A stretch of DNA of 37,199 bases from Candidatus Woesearchaeota archaeon (GTDB lineage Archaea > Nanobdellota > Nanobdellia > Woesearchaeales > SKIA01). The stretch is taken from positions 1-37,199 of the forward strand of contig SKHI01000020.1 of assembly GCA_007117065.1 (NCBI GenBank), in the 5' to 3' direction. How positions within the stretch are numbered: position 1 is the stretch's first letter; every line of letters starts with the position of its first letter. The notes beneath the pieces are model-generated. The model was not told where the DNA came from and did no database searches. It saw only the letters and a program-made list of their open reading frames with translations. The translations under genes and the position numbers were made by a program. Positions 16,176 to 22,493 of the stretch are shown piece by piece.

Positions 16176-16772
16176 ATGAAATTCAGCCGACAAGAAATAC
16201 AGGATCTCATGATAGCATGGGTTCTTATTAGTGTGGCAGTGGCTATAGCGTTACATCAACCACAACTATCATTTTTTAGTCTTGTCCTGATCAGTGCAAT
16301 AACTGTAGGGGTGGCATTCATTATACACGAGCTAGCACACAAATATGTTGCGACACTGTACGGAAAATTTGCAGAGTTCAGAGCGAACATTGCTCTTCTC
16401 GTACTCAGTTTAGCAATTGCTTTTAGCGGAGTGCTGTTCGCAGCCCCTGGAGCAGTTCATATTAGTGGATTCGTAAATAGTAGAGAAAACGCTCTTATAG
16501 CAGCAGCAGGGCCTGTAGCAAACATTGTTCTTGCACTCATTCTTCTCCCTCTCTTCTATCTTCTTCCCGCATCAGAACTCTTCCTTATTATTATCGGATT
16601 CTCAATTATTATTAACAGTTGGTTGGCATTGTTTAATCTGATACCCTTTTGGGAGTTTGACGGAGCAAAAATAATTATGTGGAACAAACCGTTTTACGCA
16701 ATGCTCGTACTATTAAGCGTAGTACTCGTATTTATTAGCACAACAGGAATACTTGCGAATACAGGATTATAG
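16176..16772 (+). CDS. Site-2 protease-like M50 metallopeptidase
   Basis: 198-residue polytopic membrane protein. The zinc-binding HELAH (H51, E52, H55) sits at the end of a hydrophobic helix. The third-ligand region NLIPFWEFDGAKI lies near residue 160, with AAAGPVANIVLAL between, as in short M50 proteases of the FtsH/S2P-like group. It is expected to cleave membrane-embedded substrates. No PDZ or CBS domain is present. A TATA-like CTTAAAAATT centred 26 nt upstream favours the ATG at 16176 over the in-frame GTG at 16170. All catalytic residues appear intact; the substrate is unknown. Confidence 0.88.
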   Translation: MKFSRQEIQDLMIAWVLISVAVAIALHQPQLSFFSLVLISAITVGVAFIIHELAHKYVATLYGKFAEFRANIALLVLSLAIAFSGVLFAAPGAVHISGFVNSRENALIAAAGPVANIVLALILLPLFYLLPASELFLIIIGFSIIINSWLALFNLIPFWEFDGAKIIMWNKPFYAMLVLLSVVLVFISTTGILANTGL

Positions 16773-16814
16773 CGCAAGAAGAACACTTAAATACTACTGT
16801 GTTAAAAACAATTT

Positions 16815-17375
16815 ATGGTATTGTATAGTATCCTTGTTTTTGCACACGTAGCAGCAAACATCATCGGTGTAGGTGGCGCAACAATGAGCGATGCACTTTT
16901 TTTTAGAAGCATAAAGGATAAAAAAATCTCCGAGGACGAATACGCGCTACTCAAACAAGCAGGAATGGTAATATGGGCTGCTCTTGGCGTTCTTGTACTG
17001 TCAGGAATTCTCCTCGTACTCCGAGAGCACTTTATTTTGGGTGGCTCAGAACGCCTCTCAAAAGGATTTTTTCACATGAAAATGTTTCTGGTACTCGCTA
17101 TCGCAATTAATGGTGTAGTTTTTCATAAGAAAGTTCTTCCCTTCATGAAAGCAAATACAGGAGTTGATATGAGAAAAAAACTCTTTGTAAAACACTACTG
17201 GCTGTTCACATCAACAGGAACAATAAGTATACTGAGTTGGTGGAGCATTGTGTTACTCGTTTTCACACAACCACAAATGGATTTTCTTAGCTTACTCATC
17301 GCATACACAGTCGTACTTCTTATTGGTGTTTTGGTAGCGTACGCGCTCTTCACACACGCACTTAAACAAAAATAG
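16815..17375 (+). CDS. Integral membrane protein, unknown (four to five helices)
   Basis: 186 residues. It opens with a hydrophobic helix containing a histidine and a glycine-rich turn (FAHVAANIIGVGGATMSD), a pattern seen in DUF2269-like and related membrane proteins. A cytoplasmic loop DKKISEDEYALLKQAG follows, then helices with conserved-looking His (FFHMKMFL, VFHKKVLPF, VKHYW). Membrane histidines might bind heme or metal, but this is speculative. A TATA CTTAAATAC (16786-16794) is 25 nt before the ATG. The next gene starts 4 nt after the stop, so the pair is an operon. Confidence 0.65.
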   Translation: MVLYSILVFAHVAANIIGVGGATMSDALFFRSIKDKKISEDEYALLKQAGMVIWAALGVLVLSGILLVLREHFILGGSERLSKGFFHMKMFLVLAIAINGVVFHKKVLPFMKANTGVDMRKKLFVKHYWLFTSTGTISILSWWSIVLLVFTQPQMDFLSLLIAYTVVLLIGVLVAYALFTHALKQK

Positions 17376-17379
17376 TACC

Positions 17380-18072
17380 ATGAACAAATATGCTAAATTC
17401 TTCATAGGCATCATACTGCTCGCATTATTATTCTTTATTGTACACATATTTAGCCAACCCTTTGACCAAATATTTCTTGACACAGGGCCTGCAGCACAGT
17501 TCATTTACGTGCTTCTCATTATAACAGAGGTAATTATTGCGCCAATACCTGGAGGGGTTATTACGCTGTTAGGGGCTGCTCACTTTGGATTTCTACGCGC
17601 ATGGGCTCTTACCTACATAGGAAACATTATTGGTCTAAACGCAGCATTTTATCTGACGCGAAAAATCGGTCGCCCATTTGTCGAGCGCATGGTTCCCGAG
17701 CAACAAAGAAAACCCTATGAAGCACTCATACAAAAATATCCAAAAACTGTGTGGTTAGCATACGCGCTACCCATACTGCCAGTAGACATTATCACTATAC
17801 TTTTGGGTCTTACAAACGTTTCGCACAAACGATTCTTTATCATAACGAGCACAGGAATGATAACGTACGTTGGTCTCTGGGCGTTTCTTGGATCCCAACT
17901 CGCACAATACGTGCCCTATCTAGAATACATTAGTACAATAGTGCTTTTGGGAATAATAGGAATTATTGCCTGGTGGTTTTACAAGGAGTTTAATGTGCAT
18001 AAAAAAATTGGTGCATACGTAAAAAAACAACTCAGTAAACAAAAAAGAAAACGCACAAGGAATGTAAAATAA
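17380..18072 (+). CDS. VTT domain (DedA/TVP38-like) membrane protein
   Basis: 230 residues. The VTT (SNARE-associated) region includes EVIIAPIPGGVITLLGAAHFGF, with the paired prolines of the re-entrant loop. It continues through GNIIGLNAAFYLTRKIGRPFVERM, then a second re-entrant part ALPILPVDIITILLGLT. A final helix leads to a strongly basic tail (KKQLSKQKRKRTRN). Members of the superfamily are thought to act in phospholipid flipping or small-molecule transport. It is co-transcribed with the 186-aa membrane protein upstream and probably ends at the hairpin at 18131-18153. Confidence 0.82.
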   Translation: MNKYAKFFIGIILLALLFFIVHIFSQPFDQIFLDTGPAAQFIYVLLIITEVIIAPIPGGVITLLGAAHFGFLRAWALTYIGNIIGLNAAFYLTRKIGRPFVERMVPEQQRKPYEALIQKYPKTVWLAYALPILPVDIITILLGLTNVSHKRFFIITSTGMITYVGLWAFLGSQLAQYVPYLEYISTIVLLGIIGIIAWWFYKEFNVHKKIGAYVKKQLSKQKRKRTRNVK

Positions 18073-18130
18073 ACCCTGTTATATCTTATTTTTATTGTGT
18101 AATCTGGCGCTATTGTGTTTACTTGTGATT

Positions 18131-18153
18131 ACGTTCTTGAGAATTTAGAACGT
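18131..18153. terminator. Stem-loop between convergent genes
   Basis: ACGTTCT (18131-18137) and AGAACGT (18147-18153) form a 7-bp stem with a 9-nt loop, followed on the plus strand by TGTTTTATTG. It lies between the stops of the VTT gene and the minus-strand ORF ending at 18158 and could serve both. Intrinsic hairpin terminators are not the main archaeal mechanism, so confidence is limited. Confidence 0.3.
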
Positions 18154-18157
18154 TGTT

Positions 18158-18467
18158 TTATTGACTTTGGGTGTTAATCACTTGATAATATATTGTCCCA
18201 TGTGTTTTATCTTGAGAGGACGCTAGTTGTCCTTTGATAGGGAGGTTTCTTCGGAGATACTCACCAAACTGTTCGCGTGTCAGAGGTATCTGTTTCCTTG
18301 TTGTTGGACGCGTCGAACCTTGGTTTCGCGCATGCCAATCATGATGCGCTCCCTGTGCCACTCCCAAAAATGTATCTAGGTTTCGGTCAGTAAATGTAAA
18401 TGCTGTGTAGGTGTTTCCTCTAATTGTAAGGCGTTTCTTTTAAATTAGGCTCCTTTTGTTCACTCAT
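18158..18467 (-). pseudogene. Small protein gene split by an apparent +1 frameshift
   Basis: On the minus strand a TATA (AGTTAAATAC, near 18486-18496) lies about 24 nt before an ATG at 18467. That frame reads MSEQKEPNLKETPYN and stops at 18420. The frame one base on continues for over 85 codons to 18158 with natural-looking protein (RLTIRGNTYTAFTFTDRNLD, later TREQFGEYLRRNLP, GTIYYQVINTQSQ). Losing one base in the AAAA run near 18439 would join them into about 102 residues. It could be a recent disruption, a sequencing error or, less likely, programmed frameshifting. A TTG at 18367 could restart the downstream part. Family unknown; probably soluble and rich in His and polar residues. Confidence 0.5.
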
Positions 18468-18586
18468 CCTGACGGGGAAGAGCACAGTATTTAACTACTT
18501 TTTGGTAGTTTACTTTTTCTCTTTGCGCGAAAAAATCTCCACATTTACATATGATTTGTCCAAAAACAGTAGTGGAGAATGGATTC

Positions 18587-18786
18587 ATGAATCAACTAAC
18601 GCTAGCTTTTCTGTTTATTGTATTCCTTTTTACGCCACAAGCCATGGCATTTGAGGCTGGGTTCGAAAGGTGGGAAACTCATATTACGTGCTTTTTTGAT
18701 GGTTCTTATTAGTAATGGTCTTTGCTGTAGGTATTACATATCGGAAGAGAAAGCATAAGTGGCTACTAGATAATGGTAAACTTTAA
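18587..18786 (+). pseudogene. Remnant of a small secreted or membrane protein, frame broken
   Basis: The ATG at 18587 (or 18551) opens a frame with a convincing signal peptide (NQLTLAFLFIVFLFTPQAMA) that stops at 18712 after 41 codons. In the frame one base back, bases 18703-18786 encode a membrane helix and basic tail (FLLVMVFAVGITYRKRKHK, ending LLDNGKL). Joined, they would make a signal peptide, short ectodomain, membrane anchor protein of about 66 residues. The second frame also has a TGA at 18697, so more than one lesion is possible. Probably a decayed gene, or two sequence errors. Confidence 0.35.
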
Positions 18787-18790
18787 ATAG
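18782..18790 (+). promoter_or_regulatory. TATA box for the 88-aa membrane protein
   Basis: TTTAAATAG centred 26 nt before the ATG at 18812, supporting a leaderless mRNA and that start. Confidence 0.5.
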
Positions 18791-18811
18791 TTCTTCTTTA
18801 TCGCTATTGGT

Positions 18812-19078
18812 ATGGCTATTGATGCGAATATTTGTTTTGATGAAGCGCGTAAAGAACGTACGCCTACGGAGAACAGCTTCCGAAGATATGTTTATGGAAC
18901 GTTGGTCAGTTTATCTTTCTCAGTTGGTTCAGCAGTGGTTGCCGCGGAACATCCTGTTGCATGGAGTTTCTCTGCTGTTGCAGCATTTACTGTCGCATAT
19001 TGTGTCAAGAAAGCAAACGAAACGTATACGCGCTTGGGTGCCATAGATAAAACATTAGATGCTTTTTATAAGGGCTAG
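18812..19078 (+). CDS. Small two-helix membrane protein, 88 aa
   Basis: A polar N-terminus (MAIDANICFDEARKERTPTE) is followed by two moderately hydrophobic helices (about 26-46 and 49-67) joined by a short AEHPVAW turn. A polar C-terminus (KKANETYTRLGAIDKTLDAF) ends the protein. Family not recognised. The start is supported by the TATA box at 18782-18790. It ends 26 nt before the tRNA-Ser gene on the other strand. It is small and isolated, but its promoter and composition look real. Confidence 0.6.
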   Translation: MAIDANICFDEARKERTPTENSFRRYVYGTLVSLSFSVGSAVVAAEHPVAWSFSAVAAFTVAYCVKKANETYTRLGAIDKTLDAFYKG

Positions 19079-19104
19079 CGACGCGTATTAATGTATTATC
19101 GAGA

Positions 19105-19187
19105 CGCCGCGACCCGGATTTGAACCGGGAACTCCTTACGGAACCGGTTTTCGAGACCGGCGCAATACCGGATTATGCGATCGCGGC
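19105..19187 (-). tRNA. tRNA-Ser (CGA)
   Basis: 83-nt class II tRNA on the minus strand. The acceptor stem is GCCGCGA/TCGCGGC and the anticodon stem CCGGT/ACCGG. The loop CTCGAAA gives anticodon CGA. A long variable arm (14 nt, TTCCGTAAGGAGTT) is present, the T stem is CCCGG/CCGGG, and the discriminator is G as in serine tRNAs. CCA is not encoded and no intron is visible. Confidence 0.95.
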
Positions 19188-19214
19188 AAACTGTTACTTG
19201 AGTAAAACAATTTT

Positions 19215-19226
19215 CTTATTTAAACT
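19215..19226 (-). promoter_or_regulatory. TATA box for tRNA-Ser
   Basis: Minus-strand AGTTTAAATAAG, centred about 33 nt upstream of the mature tRNA 5' end, leaving a short 5' leader for RNase P. It lies back to back with the promoter of the YtxJ-like gene. Confidence 0.5.
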
Positions 19227-19235
19227 TGCCTAAAC

Positions 19236-19245
19236 GTATAAAAAG
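19236..19245 (+). promoter_or_regulatory. TATA box for the YtxJ-like gene
   Basis: GTATAAAAAG centred 26 nt before the ATG at 19266. This spacing decides against the in-frame upstream start at 19251. Confidence 0.5.
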
Positions 19246-19265
19246 GTGTTTTGCTTCTACACTGT

Positions 19266-19586
19266 ATGCAGAATATTCATACTACTGAAGAATTATTAGA
19301 TGTGCTCCAGCAGAAACAAGCAATTATTTTTAAACATAGTACGCGTTGCTCACTCAGTGCTCAAGCATATCAACAAATGAGCGCTTTTGCCCAACAACAG
19401 TTGGATGTTCCTCTTTATGTGGTGCATGTGATAGAGGATCGGCCTTTAAGCAATGCAATCGCAGAAAAACTGGGTGTGCAACATCAAAGTCCGCAAGTTA
19501 TATTGCTGCGCAGCGGAAAGGTGACTTGGAGTGTGAGTCATACAGGCGTTACACAAAACGATCTTCTCAAAGCAGTACAACAATGA
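19266..19586 (+). CDS. ytxJ: Bacilliredoxin-like thioredoxin-fold protein (YtxJ/BrxC family)
   Basis: 106 residues. The sequence follows the YtxJ family closely: IIFKHSTRCSLS with the single redox Cys (C28), LYVVHVIEDRPLSNAIAEKL, then HQSPQVILLRSGKVTW and SHTGVT. In Firmicutes these proteins remove bacillithiol from oxidised protein cysteines. An archaeon would need bacillithiol or another low-molecular-weight thiol for the same reaction, and no thiol-synthesis gene is in view. The start at 19266 is set by the TATA box at 19236-19245. The stop overlaps the next gene (ATGA, 19583-19586), so the two are coupled. Transfer from bacteria is plausible but untested. Confidence 0.82.
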   Translation: MQNIHTTEELLDVLQQKQAIIFKHSTRCSLSAQAYQQMSAFAQQQLDVPLYVVHVIEDRPLSNAIAEKLGVQHQSPQVILLRSGKVTWSVSHTGVTQNDLLKAVQQ

Positions 19587-19876
19587 AACTTTCACAAGCA
19601 TTAATTGATGAGGCCATAAAAAAATACAATCAACTAACCGAAGCACACAAAAAAGCACCGGTAGAAAAATTCATTCATAAACAATTATTGAACGGGGAGA
19701 CAGTGGAGTTGCGCAGTGGAACAATACGTTGGAGTAGTGCAATACAATTTGCAGGAACGCCAGAATGTGTGGAGCTGCGTTTCTTGATTAATCCAGCTTT
19801 GCCGTCGATATTTCAAAAACAATTACAACAAAAGAAAGAAGCATTTGAGAATTACTTTACTACAGAGCGTTCATAA
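19583..19876 (+). CDS. Hypothetical small protein coupled to the YtxJ-like gene
   Basis: 97 residues, not recognised. A helical N-terminus (LSQALIDEAIKKYNQLTEAH) is followed by a beta-rich middle (GETVELRSGTIRWSSAIQFAG, CVELRFLINPA) and a charged helical end (FQKQLQQKKEAFENYF). One cysteine (PECVEL) is present. The ATG overlaps the TGA of the YtxJ-like gene, which strongly suggests co-translation and perhaps a shared role. Its 3' end overlaps the truncated Dph2 gene on the other strand by 25 nt. Confidence 0.65.
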   Translation: MKLSQALIDEAIKKYNQLTEAHKKAPVEKFIHKQLLNGETVELRSGTIRWSSAIQFAGTPECVELRFLINPALPSIFQKQLQQKKEAFENYFTTERS

Positions 19877-20136
19877 TTCCATGGGCTGTGGCCAAAATGA
19901 ATGATGAGGTCTACACCAACAGAGCGTGACTCGAGAGGAAGATCGCAAGCACCATAATTGCTCCCGGCCCATACCATTACTTCCTCTACATCGGTTTCTG
20001 AACGCACCCTTTGCACAATTTCTTTTGCATGCATTTTAATTCCGTCAGGAAACTGCAAGAGAACTTTTTTCGCGTCATGTTTTTGTATTGCTGCGATAAC
20101 ACTATCTTCGTCAAAATCCCAAATATCTTCTTGCAT
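19852..20136 (-). CDS. dph2: Truncated Dph2 (diphthamide synthesis), first domain only
   Basis: 94 residues matching only the start of the Dph1/Dph2 family: KKVLLQFPDGIK, then the first Fe-S ligand in NYGACDLP (C64), then VDLIIHFGHSP. After HFGHSP it continues NYERSVVK and stops. Complete archaeal Dph2 proteins are about 330 residues with three domains, each giving one Cys to the 4Fe-4S cluster that cleaves SAM to modify EF2. Two of the three Cys are therefore missing and this product cannot be a normal enzyme alone. It may be a pseudogene whose 3' part was lost, or one piece of a split gene. It lies 32 nt after the acidic-protein gene. Confidence 0.7.
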   Translation of the reverse strand: MQEDIWDFDEDSVIAAIQKHDAKKVLLQFPDGIKMHAKEIVQRVRSETDVEEVMVWAGSNYGACDLPLESRSVGVDLIIHFGHSPWNYERSVVK

Positions 20137-20168
20137 GTTTTTGATAAATGCGCTCTCTTTCTTAAAGA

Positions 20169-20447
20169 TTACTCAAGAAATATCTCGTCCATTTCTTGTT
20201 TGCTTAATTGGGTTTGATTGAGAACGGATAAGCGGTTTTTTTTCGCTTTTCTTCCTGTTACAGGATCTCGCTCAAACAATTCGATATCTTCTTCAAAGTT
20301 TTCTGATTCTTCTTCAAATAACTGCTCGTATTGTTTCTCGAAAGAATCTTGCTCTTCTTCATCTTCGAGATAGCCTGCATGTTCCATTTCAAACTCGTCT
20401 TCGTATTCTTCTTCGTATGACATAAGCACACCCCCTGGCGCAACCAT
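20169..20447 (-). CDS. Highly acidic small protein
   Basis: 92 residues, more than a third Asp or Glu. The acidic part (EEEYEDEFEMEHAGYLEDEE, then FEEESENFEEDIELFERD) runs from about residue 10 to 60. A basic patch GRKAKKNR and a C-terminal helix LSKQEMDEIFLE follow. Family not recognised; such acidic proteins can bind basic partners or chaperone ribosomal or DNA-binding proteins. A TATA (TTTAAATA, about 20469-20478 on the minus strand) is 27 nt before the ATG at 20447. A GGGGGTG five bases before the ATG at 20423 could instead drive initiation there. Confidence 0.6.
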   Translation of the reverse strand: MVAPGGVLMSYEEEYEDEFEMEHAGYLEDEEEQDSFEKQYEQLFEEESENFEEDIELFERDPVTGRKAKKNRLSVLNQTQLSKQEMDEIFLE

Positions 20448-20466
20448 TGAACAGGAATAACACTAT

Positions 20467-20511
20467 GTATATTTAAATCTTTCTTACGTTTTTTTCGTAT
20501 GTTTTATAAAA
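20467..20511. promoter_or_regulatory. Divergent promoters of the acidic protein and the pilus locus
   Basis: Minus-strand AGATTTAAATATAC (20467-20480) serves the acidic-protein gene. Plus-strand TTTATAAAA (20503-20511) is centred 26 nt before the ATG at 20533. The region is 85 nt long in total and otherwise T-rich. Confidence 0.5.
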
Positions 20512-20532
20512 CCATTCAACAATATATTTCGT

Positions 20533-21045
20533 ATGCGAGGGAGAGTAGCTCAATTTTACATTTTTGACGCGCTGTTTGCAGCGTTTATTTTTTTCATAGG
20601 AATAACGATCTTGGCCTCTGCAGGAACGTCTAGTGTGGATAAAATACAGATACACACGTACTCGATAGACGCTCTTACTGTACTTACAGCTCAGCAAGTT
20701 CAGGACATCGTTCCGCTGCGAGATCGAAGTAGGTATGTATACTTGCGACAAGACAATACTCCTGCACAACAAATACAGAGATGGGCGCATGTTTCGGACT
20801 GTGATGGGTGTGCTGATAACGCGACTGTACTCATTCAACGCGTTATATCAGCAATTCCTCAGGAGTTTAGTGTAAACATTACTTTACTTAATGCGACAAA
20901 CGATCCTCTATTTACATACGGGCGCGCATCGCTTCTTGAAGGTGATCACTCAATTCGCGTTGTTTCAAGAAGAATGGTAGTGAGTCTTAACGAGACAGGC
21001 GGTATTCTTGGACCAGATACGATAGAGGTGACTGTTTCATCATGA
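20533..21045 (+). CDS. Pilin-like secreted or membrane-anchored protein, first gene of the pilus locus
   Basis: 170 residues. A short basic start (MRGR) precedes VAQFYIFDALFAAFIFFIGI, a long hydrophobic helix with an early acidic residue, as in type IV pilin-like proteins. The ectodomain is beta-rich and holds a Cys pair, DCDGC, at about residue 90. It lacks the exact G|Q..E class III pattern of the later pilins, so it may be a minor pilin, pseudopilin or simple N-anchored protein. The next ORF starts within its stop (ATGA, 21042-21045). Position upstream of the secretion ATPase supports a role in that machine. Confidence 0.65.
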   Translation: MRGRVAQFYIFDALFAAFIFFIGITILASAGTSSVDKIQIHTYSIDALTVLTAQQVQDIVPLRDRSRYVYLRQDNTPAQQIQRWAHVSDCDGCADNATVLIQRVISAIPQEFSVNITLLNATNDPLFTYGRASLLEGDHSIRVVSRRMVVSLNETGGILGPDTIEVTVSS

Positions 21046-21995
21046 ACCGAAAAGCAATATTTATTAGCATGATTTCGCTGGTCACTGTTAGTCTTCTTTT
21101 CGTACTGTTTACGGCGCCAGACCTTCGAGCTGGGGCGATAGAATCTGAGCACTTGTTTATACAAACGTTTATTGAAGAGATGGAGTTACTTGAGAAAACA
21201 ATTATTCCTTTAGGAATACAAACCTATGTGAGAAAAATACTCGATGAAATCGCTCTTGAGCAATACAAACGTTCCATTAGTGTTGATAGTCCGACATTTA
21301 CTATCGATCAAATACTCATTGAGTTAGGTGATTGTATGCGCACGGTTGAAGAGGATGGTTCATGCAGTTTTGAAAACGCTGCTTTTTCAGAGTTTATTAC
21401 TGATCTAGAAACGCATTATAGAGAGTTACATAACACAGATCTCTCTCTTCTTGTCCATAATGTTTCCCTTCAACAAATCTCAACGTGGGAATTGCTCGTA
21501 CAAGTTAACACTACTTTGCGCCTCGACGCACCAGGGTCAATTGCTCGATTTGATATCGAAGAACGAATTATTTCTACGCGTGTATCCATAGAAGGTCTTA
21601 TCGATCCTTTGTCAAGTGCTGAGCGTCTTGGAGATGAACCTCACAGAGTTGTTCGCGCTATAAACTATGATTGGAATAATATTACGCATTTTCGCGCACA
21701 TGCGTGGGCTGGTACGTACAGAGCATATAATGCGTCTCCTTCATATCTGAATAGGTTGGCTTTTAATACGGCTGCTTCACCCACGCAAGGAATACTCAGC
21801 CTCATACGAACATACGATAGTACTTCTAATATTACTGCGGCAGATTTTGATAGAAGTGAACGTCCTCGCGAGTGTTTGCGGGCAATTAATTTTGATGCCG
21901 CACCAGTGCCCTTTGTTTTACTCGATGATGTCTTACTCGATGCATACTCTCGATTTAATGTTTATGATCCTGAATACGATCCCCTCCAATGTTAG
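21042..21995 (+). CDS. N-anchored extracellular protein of the pilus locus
   Basis: 317 residues. A single N-terminal membrane helix (KAIFISMISLVTVSLLFVLF, residues 4-23) is followed by a large extracellular domain with several potential N-glycosylation sites (NVS, NTT, NIT, NAS). Cysteines lie in GDCMRTVEEDGSCSFEN, near the C-terminus, and at the last residue. Family not recognised, but proteins of this type often precede secretion ATPase genes in DPANN archaea. It overlaps the preceding pilin-like gene by ATGA, so the two products probably work together at the cell surface. Confidence 0.65.
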   Translation: MNRKAIFISMISLVTVSLLFVLFTAPDLRAGAIESEHLFIQTFIEEMELLEKTIIPLGIQTYVRKILDEIALEQYKRSISVDSPTFTIDQILIELGDCMRTVEEDGSCSFENAAFSEFITDLETHYRELHNTDLSLLVHNVSLQQISTWELLVQVNTTLRLDAPGSIARFDIEERIISTRVSIEGLIDPLSSAERLGDEPHRVVRAINYDWNNITHFRAHAWAGTYRAYNASPSYLNRLAFNTAASPTQGILSLIRTYDSTSNITAADFDRSERPRECLRAINFDAAPVPFVLLDDVLLDAYSRFNVYDPEYDPLQC

Positions 21996-22055
21996 CATTT
22001 TCTAGTGAGTAACAATGTTTATATATGTTAATGCGGCTTATCTGCATGAAGAGGT

Positions 22056-22493
22056 ATGGAGCAAGTACAAACAGGAGTGGATGAGTTCATGCAACTCGTG
22101 AGAGAGAAGAAAAAAATAACTCTCCAAGACGCAGCAAAACAACTTAACCTCCCAGAAAAAACAATACAGGCATGGACTGATTTTCTCGTAGAAGAAAAGG
22201 TACTTGGTATTGAATACAAATTTACCACGCCCTATGTGTATGTTCACGATCATAAAAAATTAGAAGTTACGCAAGAACAAGAAAGCTATACATTAGACAA
22301 TTTTAAGAAAGGATTTTACCATAAAGCAGAACAAAACGAGATTCCTCAAGAAAAAATACCTGGAATGTGGCAAAAACATCTTGCATACATCGTAGAGATA
22401 AAAAAAGAATATTTTATTCAAGAAGCACAGAAAAGAGGTATTGAAAATCCACAGGAACTGTATGATGATTATTGTAGGGAGTTGAAACTATGA
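22056..22493 (+). CDS. Winged-helix protein of the pilus locus
   Basis: 145 residues. Residues about 5-70 form a winged helix-turn-helix (KKITLQDAAKQLNLPEKTIQ, then WTDFLVEEKVLGIEYKF with a YVYV wing). The C-terminal half is charged and helical. It may regulate the locus or act as a cytoplasmic adaptor. A TATA GTTTATATATG (22017-22027) precedes it, so it seems to start a second transcription unit. The gene overlaps the next by 4 nt (22490-22493). Confidence 0.7.
   Translation: MEQVQTGVDEFMQLVREKKKITLQDAAKQLNLPEKTIQAWTDFLVEEKVLGIEYKFTTPYVYVHDHKKLEVTQEQESYTLDNFKKGFYHKAEQNEIPQEKIPGMWQKHLAYIVEIKKEYFIQEAQKRGIENPQELYDDYCRELKL

Noticed and set aside
18158-18467. Programmed +1 frameshifting as the explanation
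   Set aside because: No slippery-stop arrangement or stimulatory structure is evident at the junction; sequence error or mutation is simpler.
18807-19046. Overlapping 79-codon frame in the 88-aa membrane protein gene
   Set aside because: Its frame is Arg-rich and unnatural, while the frame from 18812 has the correct promoter spacing and ordinary composition.
19346-19582. Longer upstream start for the 97-aa protein at 19583
   Set aside because: The extra 79 codons overlap the YtxJ-like gene and give Cys- and Ser-rich nonsense; the ATGA overlap at 19583 is a far better start.
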